Positions 23,364 through 36,109 of a DNA stretch of 64,000 bases are shown piece by piece; position 1 is the stretch's first letter; every line of letters begins with the position of its first letter. The DNA comes from Ciona savignyi (Eukaryota > Chordata > Ascidiacea > Phlebobranchia > Cionidae). The notes beneath the pieces are model-generated. The model was not told where the DNA came from. It searched no databases and saw only the letters and a list, made by a program, of their open reading frames with translations. The DNA lies in assembly GCA_000149265.1 (NCBI GenBank), contig CH002606.1, positions 59,788 through 123,787 of the forward strand, written 5' to 3'. Made by a program: the position numbers and the translations under genes.

Positions 23364-24446
23364 CTCTTTCCCTCCCAACTCGCCATATATGGCGAGTTGG
23401 TGGGAAAACATGGTATCCCGTCTGTCCATAAATGGATACAAATCTAAAAAACGATTTCTCCGCAATGCGTAATGGTAGAGACCTCAGCTATGGCTCATTC
23501 GATCAAGGAAACCCTATATTTTATTCTCTGTGATTATCGTGGAGAAATATTAAAAATGCGAGGAGTGATAGCCTTTCTTTTTCAAGGCTTCGCCTCTTAT
23601 TTCTATCGATTTTACACGAATTTACACGTGACTAACTCAGCCAATAGGAGTCGTGTTAACTTGCAGAGAAGCTCTTTTTGTCAAGCAAGTCTTTCTTTAC
23701 ATTCTCTGTGAATTTCGTGCCGTTAAGATAAAAAGGAGAGCGTTGGTGACGTTTTCGCAGCAGGCGGTTATGCTTCGTGTTCACCAAAGCATGAATCCAG
23801 CTGGGCCTGCTGAGCGCACGATAAAGAAAAAGGCGGCGAGACTAGCTAGTTCGGTGTGCCCTACTTTGAAGAATATTGGATATAGTATTTGCGTTTGTTT
23901 GGTTTTGTATGCCCTTTTTACACTTCCTTCAGCTGTTCTTTTTTATACTTTTTACTATTTTAGTTCTACAAAACTAAAAACTTTCAATGCGTTTTGGTTC
24001 AAGTTTTCATAATATAGCCAGAAAAATGGGAAATTTCAATTACAAATAGTAAAAAAACTACTGAAGATAGAAATACAGTTCGAATTTTCCTGAGTACAAA
24101 AACTATTAGACAATCTACATTCCAATTTTCATATCATTTGGGCATTCCAATAATAAGTGAGTATTTCGTTTGTCAGTGCACCTCAAATTTTTCAAATTCG
24201 AGCAGAATTTTCTTTGCATAAAAAGTGGTGTTCACTAAAGTTTACATAATATATTCTTTATTAGAGGTAGATTTTAGATGTGCAGCTTGTTTAAAAGAGG
24301 GATAAATTATCTTTCCAACCATACTAAATATTAAATCATAGCATAAACTTTAGAAAAACTGTGCTAATTTGAAAATGACTAAAAATTGTAAAAAACACTG
24401 CGGGACAGCATGTTTGAATTAATGCATTTGGCCGGGAGTGAAAGAG
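23364..24446. mobile_element. piggyBac-like element with TTAA target sites
   Basis: TTAA at 23360-23363 and at 24447-24450 flank inverted ends CTCTTTCCCTCCC and GGGAGTGAAAGAG (12 of 13 matching). A perfect 26-bp palindrome sits just inside the left end (23375-23400, half-site CCAACTCGCCATA). The 1.08-kb interior has two overlapping open frames (23472-23711, 23653-24012; 79 and 119 codons) rich in hydrophobic and basic residues with no transposase motif I can see, so it is probably non-autonomous. It occupies half of the WDR83-DRG1 spacer. Confidence 0.7.
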
Positions 24447-24592
24447 TTAATATTAGGATTGGTGTATAATAAAAATCTTTTTTTCCTTGTAAACATTATT
24501 TTTTATTAAAAAAAATTAATACTAATTATATGTTAATGTTTTTAGACTTCAGATTAGTTGATTTAAAATTAGAGACTTACACACCACGAAAG

Positions 24593-27500
24593 ATGTCAAT
24601 TCTTACACGAATATCAGAAATTGAGGCCGAGGTAAGTACTGAGTTGAATGTTGTGGGTACAAAGGCCAAAGCCAAATAAATATCGATAGAGGTAGTCTCT
24701 CAAAAGTGGCTTTAAGGACAGGACACTCTTTATTGGCTATGGCCTTTAAACCAACATTTTTTTTAGGCAAAATACCTAATCAGAAATTTGGTAAAAAAAA
24801 GTGTGCATACCAATAGATAGTTCTTGCGAGTGCCATAGGTCGTACTTTTCATACATTTTTAAAAACAGGCTAAGGCAAAACACCTACTTGGTTTTAGAAA
24901 ACCTCTAGTAACCAAATTCAAATTTTAAACTTGTTTTGCCAGATGGCTCGGACTCAGAAAAACAAAGCGACAGCGGGTCACTTGGGTATGTTGAAGGCGC
25001 GACTGGCAAAACTGAAGAGGGAACTGATCACCCCGAAGGGAGGTGGTGGGGGTGGACCTGGTGAAGGTAATCAACTGTTCTAAGCTAAGAAAATTGGTCC
25101 AATTCCCCCCAGTCTGGAAAATATGCACATTTCCACAAAATTTTGTACATAGTTTTCGCTTTCGTTTTAAGTTTAATTTTATTTCTTTGTTGGTACTTTA
25201 AATTCTTTGGATTTTTTTGATGCTCACTGATTTCCTATTATGTTGATTATTTGATTGCATGAGTTTCTGTACTGATTGGTTGGTATCTTGCTTTAAAGTC
25301 AGTTGTTTTCTGGCAGTCAAAGCTTTAGACTGAAATAAATTGTACTAAACGCTACATTACTTTGGGTGTGCATATGTTATGCTTTCTAGACTGACTTGCA
25401 ACTCTAATTTGAACCAAAGCTTTGCTTAAAAATTAAACATTTTGATTTAAACTTAAATTCAACTTACCATTTCTTCCAACAACACACATGGAGATACAGC
25501 GAAACATTTGAGATTAAAACCAGCTGTTAAATTTTTGAATACCAAAATTCTTTCAATTGTCAGAAGTGCAACTGAAAAAATAGGAACTGCAAAAAGCATG
25601 AAATCTATCAATAGTTTCCATGTAGGTTAAATGCTTGGTATATGTGCAACCTACAACATGTTTGTGCATCAATGAAATCTTGGTAAATGTTCTATACTTT
25701 TAAAGTGGATCATCATTATTTAAAAATAGACAATAGAAGCACCAAGCAGCATAAAATATGTTACATTGCGATGTTGGCTTTTGTTTTAATATTATGTTGA
25801 GATCAAGTATGGTGGATTTAAACAACAATTTTAAACAATATAGTGGATTTAAACAAAAGCTTTTTGTTTCAATATTACGTCCATATTACGCAATAGTATA
25901 TGGTGGATTTAAACAACAATCGAACTGAATATTACAAATCTCATTCAGGTTTTGATGTTGCTAAAACTGGTGACGCTCGAATTGGATTTGTCGGTTTTCC
26001 ATCTGTAGGTAAATCCACCCTGCTAAGCAATATAGCTGGGGTCTACAGTGAAGTTGCGTCATATGAGTTTACAACCCTAACTACTGTGCCGGGGGTTATC
26101 AAGTATAAAGGTAAGCGTCAAAGACACAAAAAAAACAAATGTACTATTCTTGACACCCACTTTTTGGTACTCATTACACGATATCTTTTGAAGAGTTAAA
26201 TTGAAGGAAGACAATCATTAGTACCAAATATTTAAGTTGCTAAAAATTCTAATTTTTCAAGTTGTCACTTATTTAAAACTGGTTTCAATAACTGATTTCT
26301 TACCGCCACCCCATTTTTTATTTTAAAAATATAGATTCCGATGGCAAAACACATGCCCTGTGCACTAGATTTTCGATTGTAGTATAAATAATCAAACCGA
26401 GAGGGAATAATTTGAGGTTTTATCTCCAGGTGCAAAGATCCAGCTGCTTGATCTTCCTGGTATCATTGAAGGAGCGAAGGATGGAAAGGGAAGAGGAAAA
26501 CAAGTGATTGCAGGTTGGTCCTGCCACTACCATTTTAAGTGGCAGCTTAAAAGTAGTGGGGTCAAAACCTGCCGCCACCTAGTCAGCACAATGTAGACCT
26601 TTCTTGAAACCAGTGGATTAATGACTAAAAATAATTGAAACTTCTCACTGCAATAGCTGAGATAACGCGGTGGTCAGTGTGAGGTAGTCCATTGTTTGCC
26701 CGTGTGATGACGCTCATTTATAGGCAAAAAACACAAATATCCTATTCTTTTTGAACTTTTAATTGCATTAAATCAAATCATCCATTTCTCTAGTGGCTCG
26801 GACTTGCGGTCTCATTTTCATCGTCCTCGACGTGTTGAAACCCCTCGGGGACAAGAGGCTCATCGAGAAGGAGTTGGAAGGGTTTGGGATCCGGTTGAAT
26901 AAGAAACCTCCGAACATCCATTATAAAGTGAAGGAGAAAGGAGGAATCAACTTCCAAGCGATGGTGAGGTTCATAATTAAGTTGCCTGGTCGAGGGGTTA
27001 GTCAGGTGCTTTAGTGCGTCGCCTATCAGCCGAAGGGTTGCAAGTGCGAAACTGGTAACTAGCTAGTCGGTTGTGTCCTTGCAAGGCACTTCACGGACAT
27101 TGCCCGAACCCAGCGGATTAATGGGTTTTACCAAATTGAAGAAGCGTGTCTATCACACATAACCCACTGCAATAGTGCAATTGCTCCAGTAACCCGACGG
27201 TGGGCGCGAGGTAATCTGACAATTGCATGTGTGTTAACCCCTTGATTTTCCCATTCACGGGAATAAACATGAATATCCTATCCTATTCTACCTGGTCAAA
27301 TATCTCAGTCGGTTAAAACCATAGCTGCCATAAGCTGAAAGAATGATGAATTGAAATTAGTCACAGTAGTCACCGGCTATTCGCTGGGCAAGGTGTGTAA
27401 CAGTTACTGTCTGAACTCAGTGGATTATTAGATTCTGCCAAAATTAAAAGAACGTCTCACAACTGTCCAATTAATGTTTTCCAAACCGTTGGACAAAAGC

Positions 27501-30500
27501 ATAAAAATTCAAATTTCTAGTTTGTTTACCAGAGTGCAAATATTTGAAACATTGGGATTAATTAATGTTTGTAAATCACTGTTTGAGTTATTTTAAGCTA
27601 AATTTTAGTTATATTATTGGTTCTATTTCAAATATTGTAAGTTATTTTTGTTTAACAAACTTATGTCTTGTTACAACTATCTTCCGTATGAAAAGACACT
27701 TTTGTACAAGACAATATACACAATAAGAAATTGACTTTTTACAGTAAAGGTACTAACATTAGAACCACCTTAATCGTGCAAACCATTACATTATGTTAGT
27801 ACCAATATTTATGGTCCAAGTATGCACACGCATCATGCAAATGTGACAATTATTTTATATTTTGAAACAGACTTCTAATACTGCACAGTTTTAGAATTTG
27901 TCCATTACAATGGAGTGAAAAAAGCAATTCCAAGTACTTGGCTATATTCTTTAAACTTATAATAAAAGTGGATTTGTCTTAAAACCTGTTTGCAACAGCA
28001 TCTGAAATGTCATGGGGATTACAGATAGAAGTTTAGTATTCTATGGTAAAATTTTACGGAAAACGCCATATCTAAAGCCACTTGATTTAAGGTATTAAAA
28101 GTTGCAGAATATGCACTAAGTATCATAAAAGAAATTTTACCTTTATTTTTAAAGAAAATAAAGTTATTACCCCAAAAAAAGGATTTTCTAAAATAACATA
28201 TTTGACACAGGTACCACAATCAGAACTGGATGGAGAACTTGCGAAGAAAATATTATCTGAGTATCGAATCCATAATGCTGATATCATATTGAAGGAGGAT
28301 TGCTCTGCAGATGACCTGATTGATATGGTGGAAGGGAACAGGGTTTACATACCTTGTATCTACCTTCTTAACAAGATTGATCAGGTATAAATCGATGGCA
28401 GTCGCAGTGATACCAGTGCTGGACCGGTAACCCTAAATACTACAGGATCGCTTGGAGCGCTTACTATACTTCGTAATTACAAAAGCCTTAAAGAAAATTT
28501 CTCTCACTAAAATAAAGAATATGATATTAATGTTAGGGTTTGGGTTAAAGTTAGTTCTGAGGTTGAGATTAGTGTTTGGGACAGGGTTAAAATTTCTTTC
28601 CATAGCAATGCAAGCGATCCTGTAGTATTTAGAAGCACCCATGCTAGACAAGTGTCTGCTGAGCAACATTATCTGTGTCAATAAAAAAACTACTAAAATA
28701 AGATGCTGCTTCTTTTGGGGAAATCCCACAAATGATTAATTTCTTTTATTTTAATTACCTTATCGCTGCGGTTATTATCGTACAATTAAATATTGAAACT
28801 TAAACATTGACTTTGTAAAACAAATATGACGTGATAAACCTTAGCTCAACAGTTTGTAACCTTAGATGACTTTGTAAGCTTTCCAAGTTTAACTCAAAGT
28901 AAATCTTTTTTTCAACAGTGTCCAATCTTTTTTGGGAAAAGGGAGTGGTATCGTAACACTGCCACTCTCTTTTGTTTTTCAGCACAGCCTATGACTTTAT
29001 GATTTGTGCTAGAATTCTTTGTGTAACAATTGGTTTGGTCATTTAACCCATAGCACGTTACACTTAAGGGATCAAATCTTCACAATCGCTTTAGAGCAGG
29101 GGTGCTCATTAAGTCGATCGCGATCTACTGGTTGATCGCGAAGGTGGTACTGGTCGATCGCGAAGTGACATTAAAAAAATATCATTTTAGCTTCAATGCC
29201 GTCACTTGATTGATATACAGGGCAGCCATTTAGATGACAACTGAAATTGCCGTTCGGGTTACCAATCAAATCAAACAACGGCTCTAAGTACAGCAAAACT
29301 TGCCGAAAGCGCCGCTCTTTCGCCTTTGCATTTTTGTAGTGGGTAGATCATTTTGACTCAGTCATTTTAAAAGTAGCTCGCATGCTGAAAAAGTGTGAGC
29401 ACCCCTGCTTTAGAGAAACAATAAATAATCCAAAATAATAGCACTGAAAATGGAGCAAAGTATTTTAAATTTGTCCTTTTTAGCGTTTTGCTTTAATAAG
29501 TAATAAATTAAAAAAGTCAATTTAATTGAAAATCCTACATTACTTTTACCTTGTGTTCCACTAAACGTGTTTTAAACAGAGAAGGGGTATGAGTTTAGGT
29601 TATTATAGAAATAATCCAAAATAAGAGCACAGATAGTGGGAGCAAAGTATTCTAAATTTGTCCTTTTTAATTCTAAATTTGTCCTAAATTTTGTCGTTTT
29701 TTCGTTTTGCTTTAATGAGTCTCCTTTATTTACAGATTTCCATTGAAGAGTTGGACATCATATACAAAATCCCGCACTGCGTGCCAATCTCCGCCCACCA
29801 CAAGTGGAACTTCGATGACCTGCTTGAGAAAATGTGGGAATACCTGAAGCTCATACGAATGTGAGGGAAACCATATTATGTTTATGGGATGTTTGGGGTA
29901 AAGTTTATTTATACTTATACTAATAAAATTGCATAAAAATTACAGTCAGATAGGATAGGATATTCATANNNNNNNNNNNNNNNNNNNNNNNNNNNNNNNN
30001 NNNNNNNNNNNNNNNNNNNNNNNNNNNNNNNNNNNNNNNNNNNNNNNNNNNNNNNNNNNNNNNNNNNNTGGTGGATTTTCCCTTGTCTTCCACTATACCT
30101 AGTTTAATTGTAAAATTTTATTTTTGCTATTAAGAACACAATATTTAAAATGGCAAGTATTTCAATAGCATGATATGGGGAAAAGTTAAGAGAAATATGC
30201 AAATTCAAACCGTTATTTAGGAGGGACATTCCTAAATAGTGTATGTTTAAGCTGTATGACTTCTGTGGTATCACGGCACCATTTGTAGATTTACTGGCTG
30301 TTTACCTTTTCTAACCATTTATTCACCAGATACACCAAACCGAAGGGACAATTACCAGATTACGAGGCGCCAGTTGTACTCAGCTCTGAGAAAAGTTCAG
30401 TGGAAGATTTCTGCAATAAAATTCATAGAACTTTGCTTAAACAATTTAAACAGTAAGTTCAATTTACTCATTTGCTTTTAACTAAATTACCATTTAATTA

Positions 30501-31250
30501 ACACGAAAAAATAAATCATTTTCATGCAAATTATGGAGAATATATATTTTAACATTTTTTTCTCCCAAATTAGGATATTCTTCCTAATATGGTAAAACGC
30601 AGTAGGTGGTATAACACAGTCAATTTTTAGATTAATATGTACACACAGCTGGTTTATTGCTTGTGTGTTGTATGTAAGTGGAGCCTTTGTTTAATCATTA
30701 ATCAAATGATTTAAGTTTATTTGCCAACTACATTACCAAAGTACGCAACAACATGATCACCTAACTAGCAGTTGGTATCGATCCTAGCACTTTTTAGCTA
30801 AGGGTCGGACCATCCATAGAATAGAATATTCATGTTTATCCCTGTGAATGGGAAAACCAAGGGGGTTCACACACAGGCAATCGTCAGATCACCTCGCGCC
30901 CACCGTCGGGTTACTGGAGCTATTGCAATGTGTTGTGTATGATTCACATGTTCCTTTAATTTAATAGAACCCATTAATCCACTGGGTCCAGGCAATGTCC
31001 GTAAAGTGCCTTGCCCAAGGACACAACCGACTAGCTAGCGACCAGTTTCGCACCTGCAAACCTTTCGATTGAAAGGCGACGCACTTAACCGCCAGGCTAA
31101 CCGGCCAGCTATGCATAAGCTAATCGGAAATTGTCCCAATATTATTCCAGTGCCTTGGTATGGGGTTCCTCAGTGAAATACAACCCACAAAGTGTTGGTA
31201 AGGAACATGTACTAATGGACGAAGATGTCGTGCAGATTGTAAAAAGGTAA
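24593..31250 (+). CDS. DRG1: DRG1, developmentally regulated GTP-binding protein 1
   Basis: Nine exons: 24593-24631, 24943-25066, 25949-26110, 26430-26513, 26794-26963, 28211-28384, 29736-29860, 30330-30452, 31151-31250. Total 1101 bp, 366 residues (vertebrate DRG1 367), all phases agree. The protein begins [20 protein letters not shown]. It has the lysine-rich N-terminal region, P-loop GFPSVGKST, switch region TTLTTVPG, G3 [16 protein letters not shown], the DRG insertion around [18 protein letters not shown]4 NKID, G5-type ISAHH, and a C-terminal TGS domain starting [11 protein letters not shown] and ending VVQIVKR. DRG1 is a conserved cytoplasmic GTPase linked to translation and microtubules, normally stabilised by DFRP1. 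The start codon has the purine-rich context AAAGATG. A 100-N gap lies in intron 7. Confidence 0.96.
26535..26755 (+). repeat. Degenerate SINE with tail 38 bp before a DRG1 exon
   Basis: Contains ACTGCAATAGCTGAGATAAC, TTTGCCCGTGTGATGACG and a tail AAATATCCTATTC. Sense orientation; the exon starts at 26794. Confidence 0.55.
26993..27290 (+). repeat. SINE copy, full length
   Basis: Head GGGGTTAGTCAGGTGCTTTA, GCAAGTGCGAAACTGG, then TGCCCGAACCCAGCGG, GGTGGGCGCGAGGTAATCTG and tail ATCCTATCCTAT. It is only 30 bp downstream of a DRG1 exon. Confidence 0.82.
27292..27460 (+). repeat. Degenerate SINE (head and middle)
   Basis: Contains ACCTGGTCAAATATCTCAGT, TTCGCTGGGCAAGG and GTCTGAACTCAGTGGATTA. It follows the previous copy directly. 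Confidence 0.45.
28428..28640. mobile_element. MITE with shared core and AATACTACAGGATCGCTTGG ends
   Basis: The left end AATACTACAGGATCGCTTGG (about 28436) and the right end GCAAGCGATCCTGTAGTATT (about 28610-28629) are inverted. The core has TTAGGGTTTGGGTTAAAG, TTAGTTCTGAGGTTGAGATT and GGGACAGGGTTAAAATT. A second copy is at 43455-43680. Confidence 0.7.
29097..29407. mobile_element. hAT-type MITE in a DRG1 intron
   Basis: Ends CAGGGGTGCTCA and TGAGCACCCCTG are perfect inverted repeats with the 8-bp duplication CTTTAGAG on both sides (29089-29096, 29408-29415). It is 311 bp, has several GATCGCGA motifs near the left end, and no ORF. Confidence 0.9.
29949..30068 (-). other. SINE tail running into an assembly gap
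   Basis: A SINE starts at 29949 (GATAGGATAGGATATTCATA) and is cut by exactly 100 N (29969-30068), the usual placeholder for a gap of unknown size. No SINE head appears after the gap. The gap lies in DRG1 intron 7 and no DRG1 coding sequence is missing. Confidence 0.8.
30817..31107 (-). repeat. SINE copy, full length
   Basis: TAGAATATTCATGTTTATCC, then AGATCACCTCGCGCCCACCG, CTTGCCCAAGGACACAACCG, GACCAGTTTCGCACC and head end GCCAGGCTAACCGGCC. It is antisense to DRG1, with its head 44 bp before the last exon. Confidence 0.85.
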
Positions 31251-31411
31251 AGTTTAAATGTATTCATTTACTGTTGGGTGGGAATCTGGGAACGCTGTTT
31301 GTAACACATACACTGTTGTAAATATGGAACTAACATGGTACAGTTGCGGATATGTATTTTTTATCCAGTGCTTTATTGGGTTTAATCAAAAATTGAAAGA
31401 ATGTCTTAATT

Positions 31412-31728
31412 AGGATAGAATACGATATTTATGTTTGTGCCCATGAATGGAAAAATATATTTCATTGGCTATCGTCAGATAACCTCACGCCAACCGTAAA
31501 GCTACCAGAGCTATTGCAATGTGTTAAGTATGGTAGAGACGTTTTTACAATTTTAGTACAACCCATCAATCTGCTGGGCCCTAGAACACAACTGACCAGC
31601 TAAAATACACAAACCCACTGCAACAGTGCCAGTAATATGACGATGTACACGAGGAAATCTGATGGTCGCTTGATAACGCCCCCTTCCATTGTTCCACCCA
31701 CGAATCTAAAACATGAATATTTTATTCT
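31412..31728. repeat. Two head-to-head degenerate SINE halves
   Basis: 31412-31590 reads in minus orientation (GTTTGTGCCCATGAATGG, GCTACCAGAGCTATTGCAAT). 31600-31728 reads in plus orientation (CCCACTGCAACAGTGCCAGT, ACATGAATATTTTATTC). Both are diverged. Confidence 0.5.
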
Positions 31729-33160
31729 ATATGTATGACACCAATCCAATATTTTTATTTGCTTGAAGTTTTCTCTATAAATTGGCTTGAATATGTATCG
31801 CACACAATCTTTGCCCACAAACCAGACTGTGGGTAGGATGGAATCTTACAAATTTTATGTCTTAATGACCATTATTGTGCAACCCATTAGAATAACAATG
31901 GCTAATTATCGAGTTACAATGGTAATAATGTTTTTTTTTCAGGGTATAACGTTCCAACGTAGAAGTACGAATCTTACGCTTGTATTGGGAATATGTTTTG
32001 TGGTGCCTTGAATGATGCATATGCTGTTCATATTGAATTTTGCATGAGAACTATCATAGACAATTTTCTCGTTTATCTGTAAAAGAAGTGGGGGTAGTTA
32101 CATCTTTAATTTTTCAACCACTTATCCCCATATATTGATCCCTATATGCAACCGACATTTTAAGCCTTAATATTTCAAGCTAACTGAGGGTTAAATTTGT
32201 GGGTAAAGTATAAAGGTGTCCAAAACTTGGCTTTAATAGTTTTAATAGTAAATTGTTCAAATGTCGTTGAACTGCTTCACATCTGTGTAATTCTACCATT
32301 TTAAAAGCTCCATTAAATTGTTGCGTTTATCACTTTCTTGTAAGTCGTAGTAAACCAGTTCATTTATTGCGCTCAATACTACAAATTAAACCTAGTTTTT
32401 TTTGGAAGTTAAGTTACCGCAATACAAAATTGTATTTAATGAATGTAAAAAAACTATGATTGAAAGAATATGAACATTAAACATTGCAAAAGGGAAGCGG
32501 GAAAACCGAAAGTCAGTTGCAATCGCAAACAAGTTCAATGTTTTCCGCTTATTTGCAGACGTTAGTAGTGTCGCGGGTTACTACAGTTCAATGAATTATT
32601 ACCTTTTACTGCTTTGAAATACAAAAAGGGGAACAAGAACAAGCTAGCCAGTTTCATTTTGGTGTTTGCGCAGTTTGTTAGGTAATAGTGGCTGTTCTCG
32701 GTCATAAAGAGTGGTATACCCGGAGGCAAACGCTCTACCTGTTTATTAAGTATAATCTCCGTATTATGAAGTTTTCGATTGTGTCAAAGTCTAAGTATTG
32801 ACAAGCCGTTGTAACATACAGTCCCATTTATTTGCGTTGCAAATAGCGCGAAGTAGGCTGGGCCAGCACCCGACTGTAAATGTTAGCATTGTGAGAAGTC
32901 GAAAGGTTTATGCCGGTTGTGAGATTTACTACTGGTCTCATACATGCAAAACAAGCCAGTTAAACAGCACTTAGAGATTCTAAAACGTATACATAAGAGG
33001 CACAGCAGCGTTTTATAAGCAAAGATATGCAGTCATGTAAGTGTGCATATAGTCTGCTATATACTGTTATGATATCAGTATGAGTTATATGACGCATCCT
33101 GACCGTATACAATACAAGCCACGCATCTATTTAAATATAATGTCGGTGTTCAGTTCAGCT
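31729..33160. other. Spacer after DRG1, no gene seen
   Basis: AT-rich 3' flank, then mixed-composition unique sequence. Short open frames such as 31787-32011 and 31600-31818 show no motif, splice partner or repeat relation. Confidence 0.4.
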
Positions 33161-33168
33161 AGCTCGAG

Positions 33169-33318
33169 ATGGATCACCTGCTAGAGGCTGCACCGGCAAA
33201 GACGATTCGTAATCGACCGGACATGTATGGTCTGAATTTCCGGGAATTACAAATGACGAAACCACACTTATGTTTTTGTTTTCTAAGTATAAGATTATTG
33301 GTGTTTTGTAAATATAGC
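33169..33318 (+). other. Possible first exon or small ORF (weak)
   Basis: A TATA-like TTTAAATATAATG (about 33130) precedes an ATG with purine context (CGAGATGG) and a 49-codon frame starting MDHLLEAAPAKTIRNRPDMYG. A GACAT|GTATGG donor inside it ends in phase 2. That is the phase needed by the long exon at 37344, but the resulting 4.1-kb intron is only a guess. No family recognised. Confidence 0.15.
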
Positions 33319-35900
33319 TGAGGTAGGTACTTCTAGACATCGTGATATGCCAGGCATTAAAGTCACTGTCATTTGTTTATTATTAAGTCTTATGTTTAAA
33401 AAAACACTATTTGGAGATAATAAGAGACTATCGTATCTAGTCAGTGTTTATGTGCGACATACTTACGATGTTTGGCCAGTGAGCCCCGCCTTTCGCAAAG
33501 AGAACTTAAAAACAGTTCGAGAGATAGTGCCGGTGTTTATAACTGCTATTTGCCCTCTCAAGCTCATAGGAGAACTCACTACGTCACGCTGTCCCGGTAA
33601 GCGCCTTTGACTCAATGGACCGTAGAATTTATTGAAATTCAGCACTTCGGGTCGATTGAATGCGATATAAATAAGGCTCAATATAAAGTAAAGTAAACAA
33701 GGATCTGTAAACGTAGCAGCAAATACCGGAAACTAGGCGGTCGAGCAATGCCGGTTCGCATCGTTTGGTGAACCAAGAGCTGGCACAATTTTTCACGTTG
33801 TTTACTTTTACAATAGTCGGTATGGCTAACTACTAATAGCTGTTGTGATATATTCAGCACTTGAAATCTGATTGTACAGAAAAAAGGACTGGCAGGGTTA
33901 AGTCAGTTTATAAGTGGTTGAATTTAAATATGAACGGTCCTATCATAGCATTACGCTTTGCGGATTAGGAGAATTAGTTCAGAGCTATAAATTGTAGGCA
34001 CTTGATAGACTTCCTTTGCATGTAACGCGCTATGACGTATTGTCTCTAGACTTTCCGGTAGGGTTTATAGAGGGGTGGTTTGATACGTGGAATATATTTT
34101 TAACAACTTTTTTATTAGCATGTCTTTGGTATAATCGTGGAATTAACTAGATTTTATAGCTTGTGAGAAGGGATACAGTTAGCCTAAGCTGTGTGGTACA
34201 ATGCTAAAAGAAAGCGATGGTGCGGTATTGTTGAAGCAAGCGATTTGAGCTGTATGCGCACCAAATAAGGACAAGGTGTTAGACTTAAATATCATACATA
34301 CAGGTCGCTAGACCCGGGACGTGGGAAAATGACGTCACCAAATCGTGTAAATCCGTGGTTATAGCTTGGCCAGTGGCAGGTTGCCAATAATTAGCAGTAG
34401 ATTAGTAGGATGGTTTAATAACATGAGGCCATCAGCGGCAAACGCTGTGAGGTACGTTACCAAGAAGGCAGGTTGTTGTGCGGCAGATTTGAAAGTATTT
34501 ATTGTTTACTCCGCCCAAAGAAATGGGTACATACCGGCAATAACAATTCCTCTCACCTGTTCACATTTCCCTTTACTGCTAACTGGTAAGTCCGCGATAC
34601 CATCATTCACTGGGGATAACAGAAGCATTTCATCACCCAGCTGTTCGGGATACTGTGTATTGCAGTCGAGCTCTGTAAATTATTCAGTTTTGACTCATAG
34701 CTCAGTGCACGTGACTTGTGCAGGCCATTACCCAGCCAACTTGGCACTTGTTACCGGTTGTAATTGTGCGTCATGTTTAGAACGATTGTGACGTTTGTAT
34801 TGCCCTTAAGTTTCGTGCGTAGTGGATATTTTTTACCGTCTGCATTGTAGTAAGTGTTACAAGCTTCAATTTATGCTGGCCCAGAATAAAAATTTGCTTT
34901 CGTTGATTAGCCACGATACAATGTAAAGGCGTGAAAGTCAAATTACCATTCACACTTAACGGATACGCTTCACGTCTTTTCGACTTGGCAGTCGCGAAAT
35001 TTGAACTTGACAGTGTGTTCTGTGTTAAACTGATTTCAAGTGACAGTCATTCAGTTAGATAGTACAAAGCGTTAGGTATCAGCTATCTGTTGCATATTGA
35101 AGAAACACAGCCACCAACGCTGCTCATAAAAAGAAGGAAATGATTGTTTTTCGGGAAGCGCTGATTAGGAAAATGAACACGTAATATCCTGCGTTTTAAA
35201 GACACCGTTCGTTTGGTAAATAATTAGAAGTTAGTACAACTAACTTGTTAAGGATGTTTATAAAAACGATTTAAGGTATCCGCTATTTAACGTTGATGTT
35301 CAATCGTTACCTATTTGCCATACCGACTATGCTTGTGGAACATTTTCCTTTTCTATTATGGTGCTTGTGCGTCTAACACTACCTAAAAGTCCCAGTCCTA
35401 GTTTTGCGTTTTATATCGTTCAATTTAAATTAACTGATTAATAACATGTTTACTACAATATTGCTTCGCTTTAACGGCCGCGTATGTTTTAATCATATCT
35501 AGTATACGGAGTCTTTTTTAACATGGCTTATTTTAACAAGTGTTCGTTTTATCGTCATTTTCGTGATGTTATTTGGTTTAGGTTGGATTACAATGTCAAC
35601 TGTTTCCCACAGAAAATACCCGTTTAGGGAATTAGAAGTATGGGTAATAGGGGTATAGCTCCGTGAAAGATACATAAAAAAACAGTCATATCGGTAAATT
35701 TTTATGAAGTTTGATGACATCATGAATGACGTCACCACACCTATGGACCACGATTACGTAATCAGTCAAAAGTGCCCTGTGTTGTATGGCGATAGTTGTG
35801 AGGGAAAGAAGTTTGACTCTGAGTCGCAAATTTCATCGACCCAGCGATCTGCACTCTTACGTTTGCTCAGGTGATCTACTTACATCCCACAATGCATAAT
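33319..35900. other. Unique spacer, no supported gene
   Basis: Mixed-composition, largely repeat-free sequence. The longest open frame (34366-34791) lacks an early ATG and shows no motif, though a GTAAGT donor-like site lies at about 34585. It could hold regulatory sequence or 5' exons for the downstream genes, but nothing shows this directly. Confidence 0.35.
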
Positions 35901-35903
35901 ATT

Positions 35904-36105
35904 GGGGTAAACCAAAAGGAGGGAAACTGGAAAGGAGGGAAACTGCGCACTAAAATCAAGATTATGCAATTAGAGTTAGTTTTAAACATGGGGTTGGAGT
36001 TAGGGTTAGTTCTGGGGATGAGATTAGTGTTAAGGGCAGGGTTTAAAGCAGTTTCCCTCCTTTCCTCCTTCCCTCTTTCCCTCCTTTTAGTGTTGCCCAT
36101 AATAT
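35904..36105. mobile_element. MITE with shared core (GGGCAACACTAAAAG-type ends)
   Basis: Arms AAAAGGAGGGAAACTGG and CCTCCTTTTAGTGTTGCCC, with doubled GGGAAACTG at the left. Core GGGTTAGTTCTGGGGATGAG and TTAAGGGCAGGGTTTAAAG. Best preserved right end of the family. Confidence 0.7.
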
Positions 36106-36109
36106 TGTT

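Noticed and set aside
34366-34791. 141-codon open frame, plus strand
   Set aside because: No ATG at its start, no motif, no phase-compatible exon nearby. It may be chance in mixed-composition DNA.
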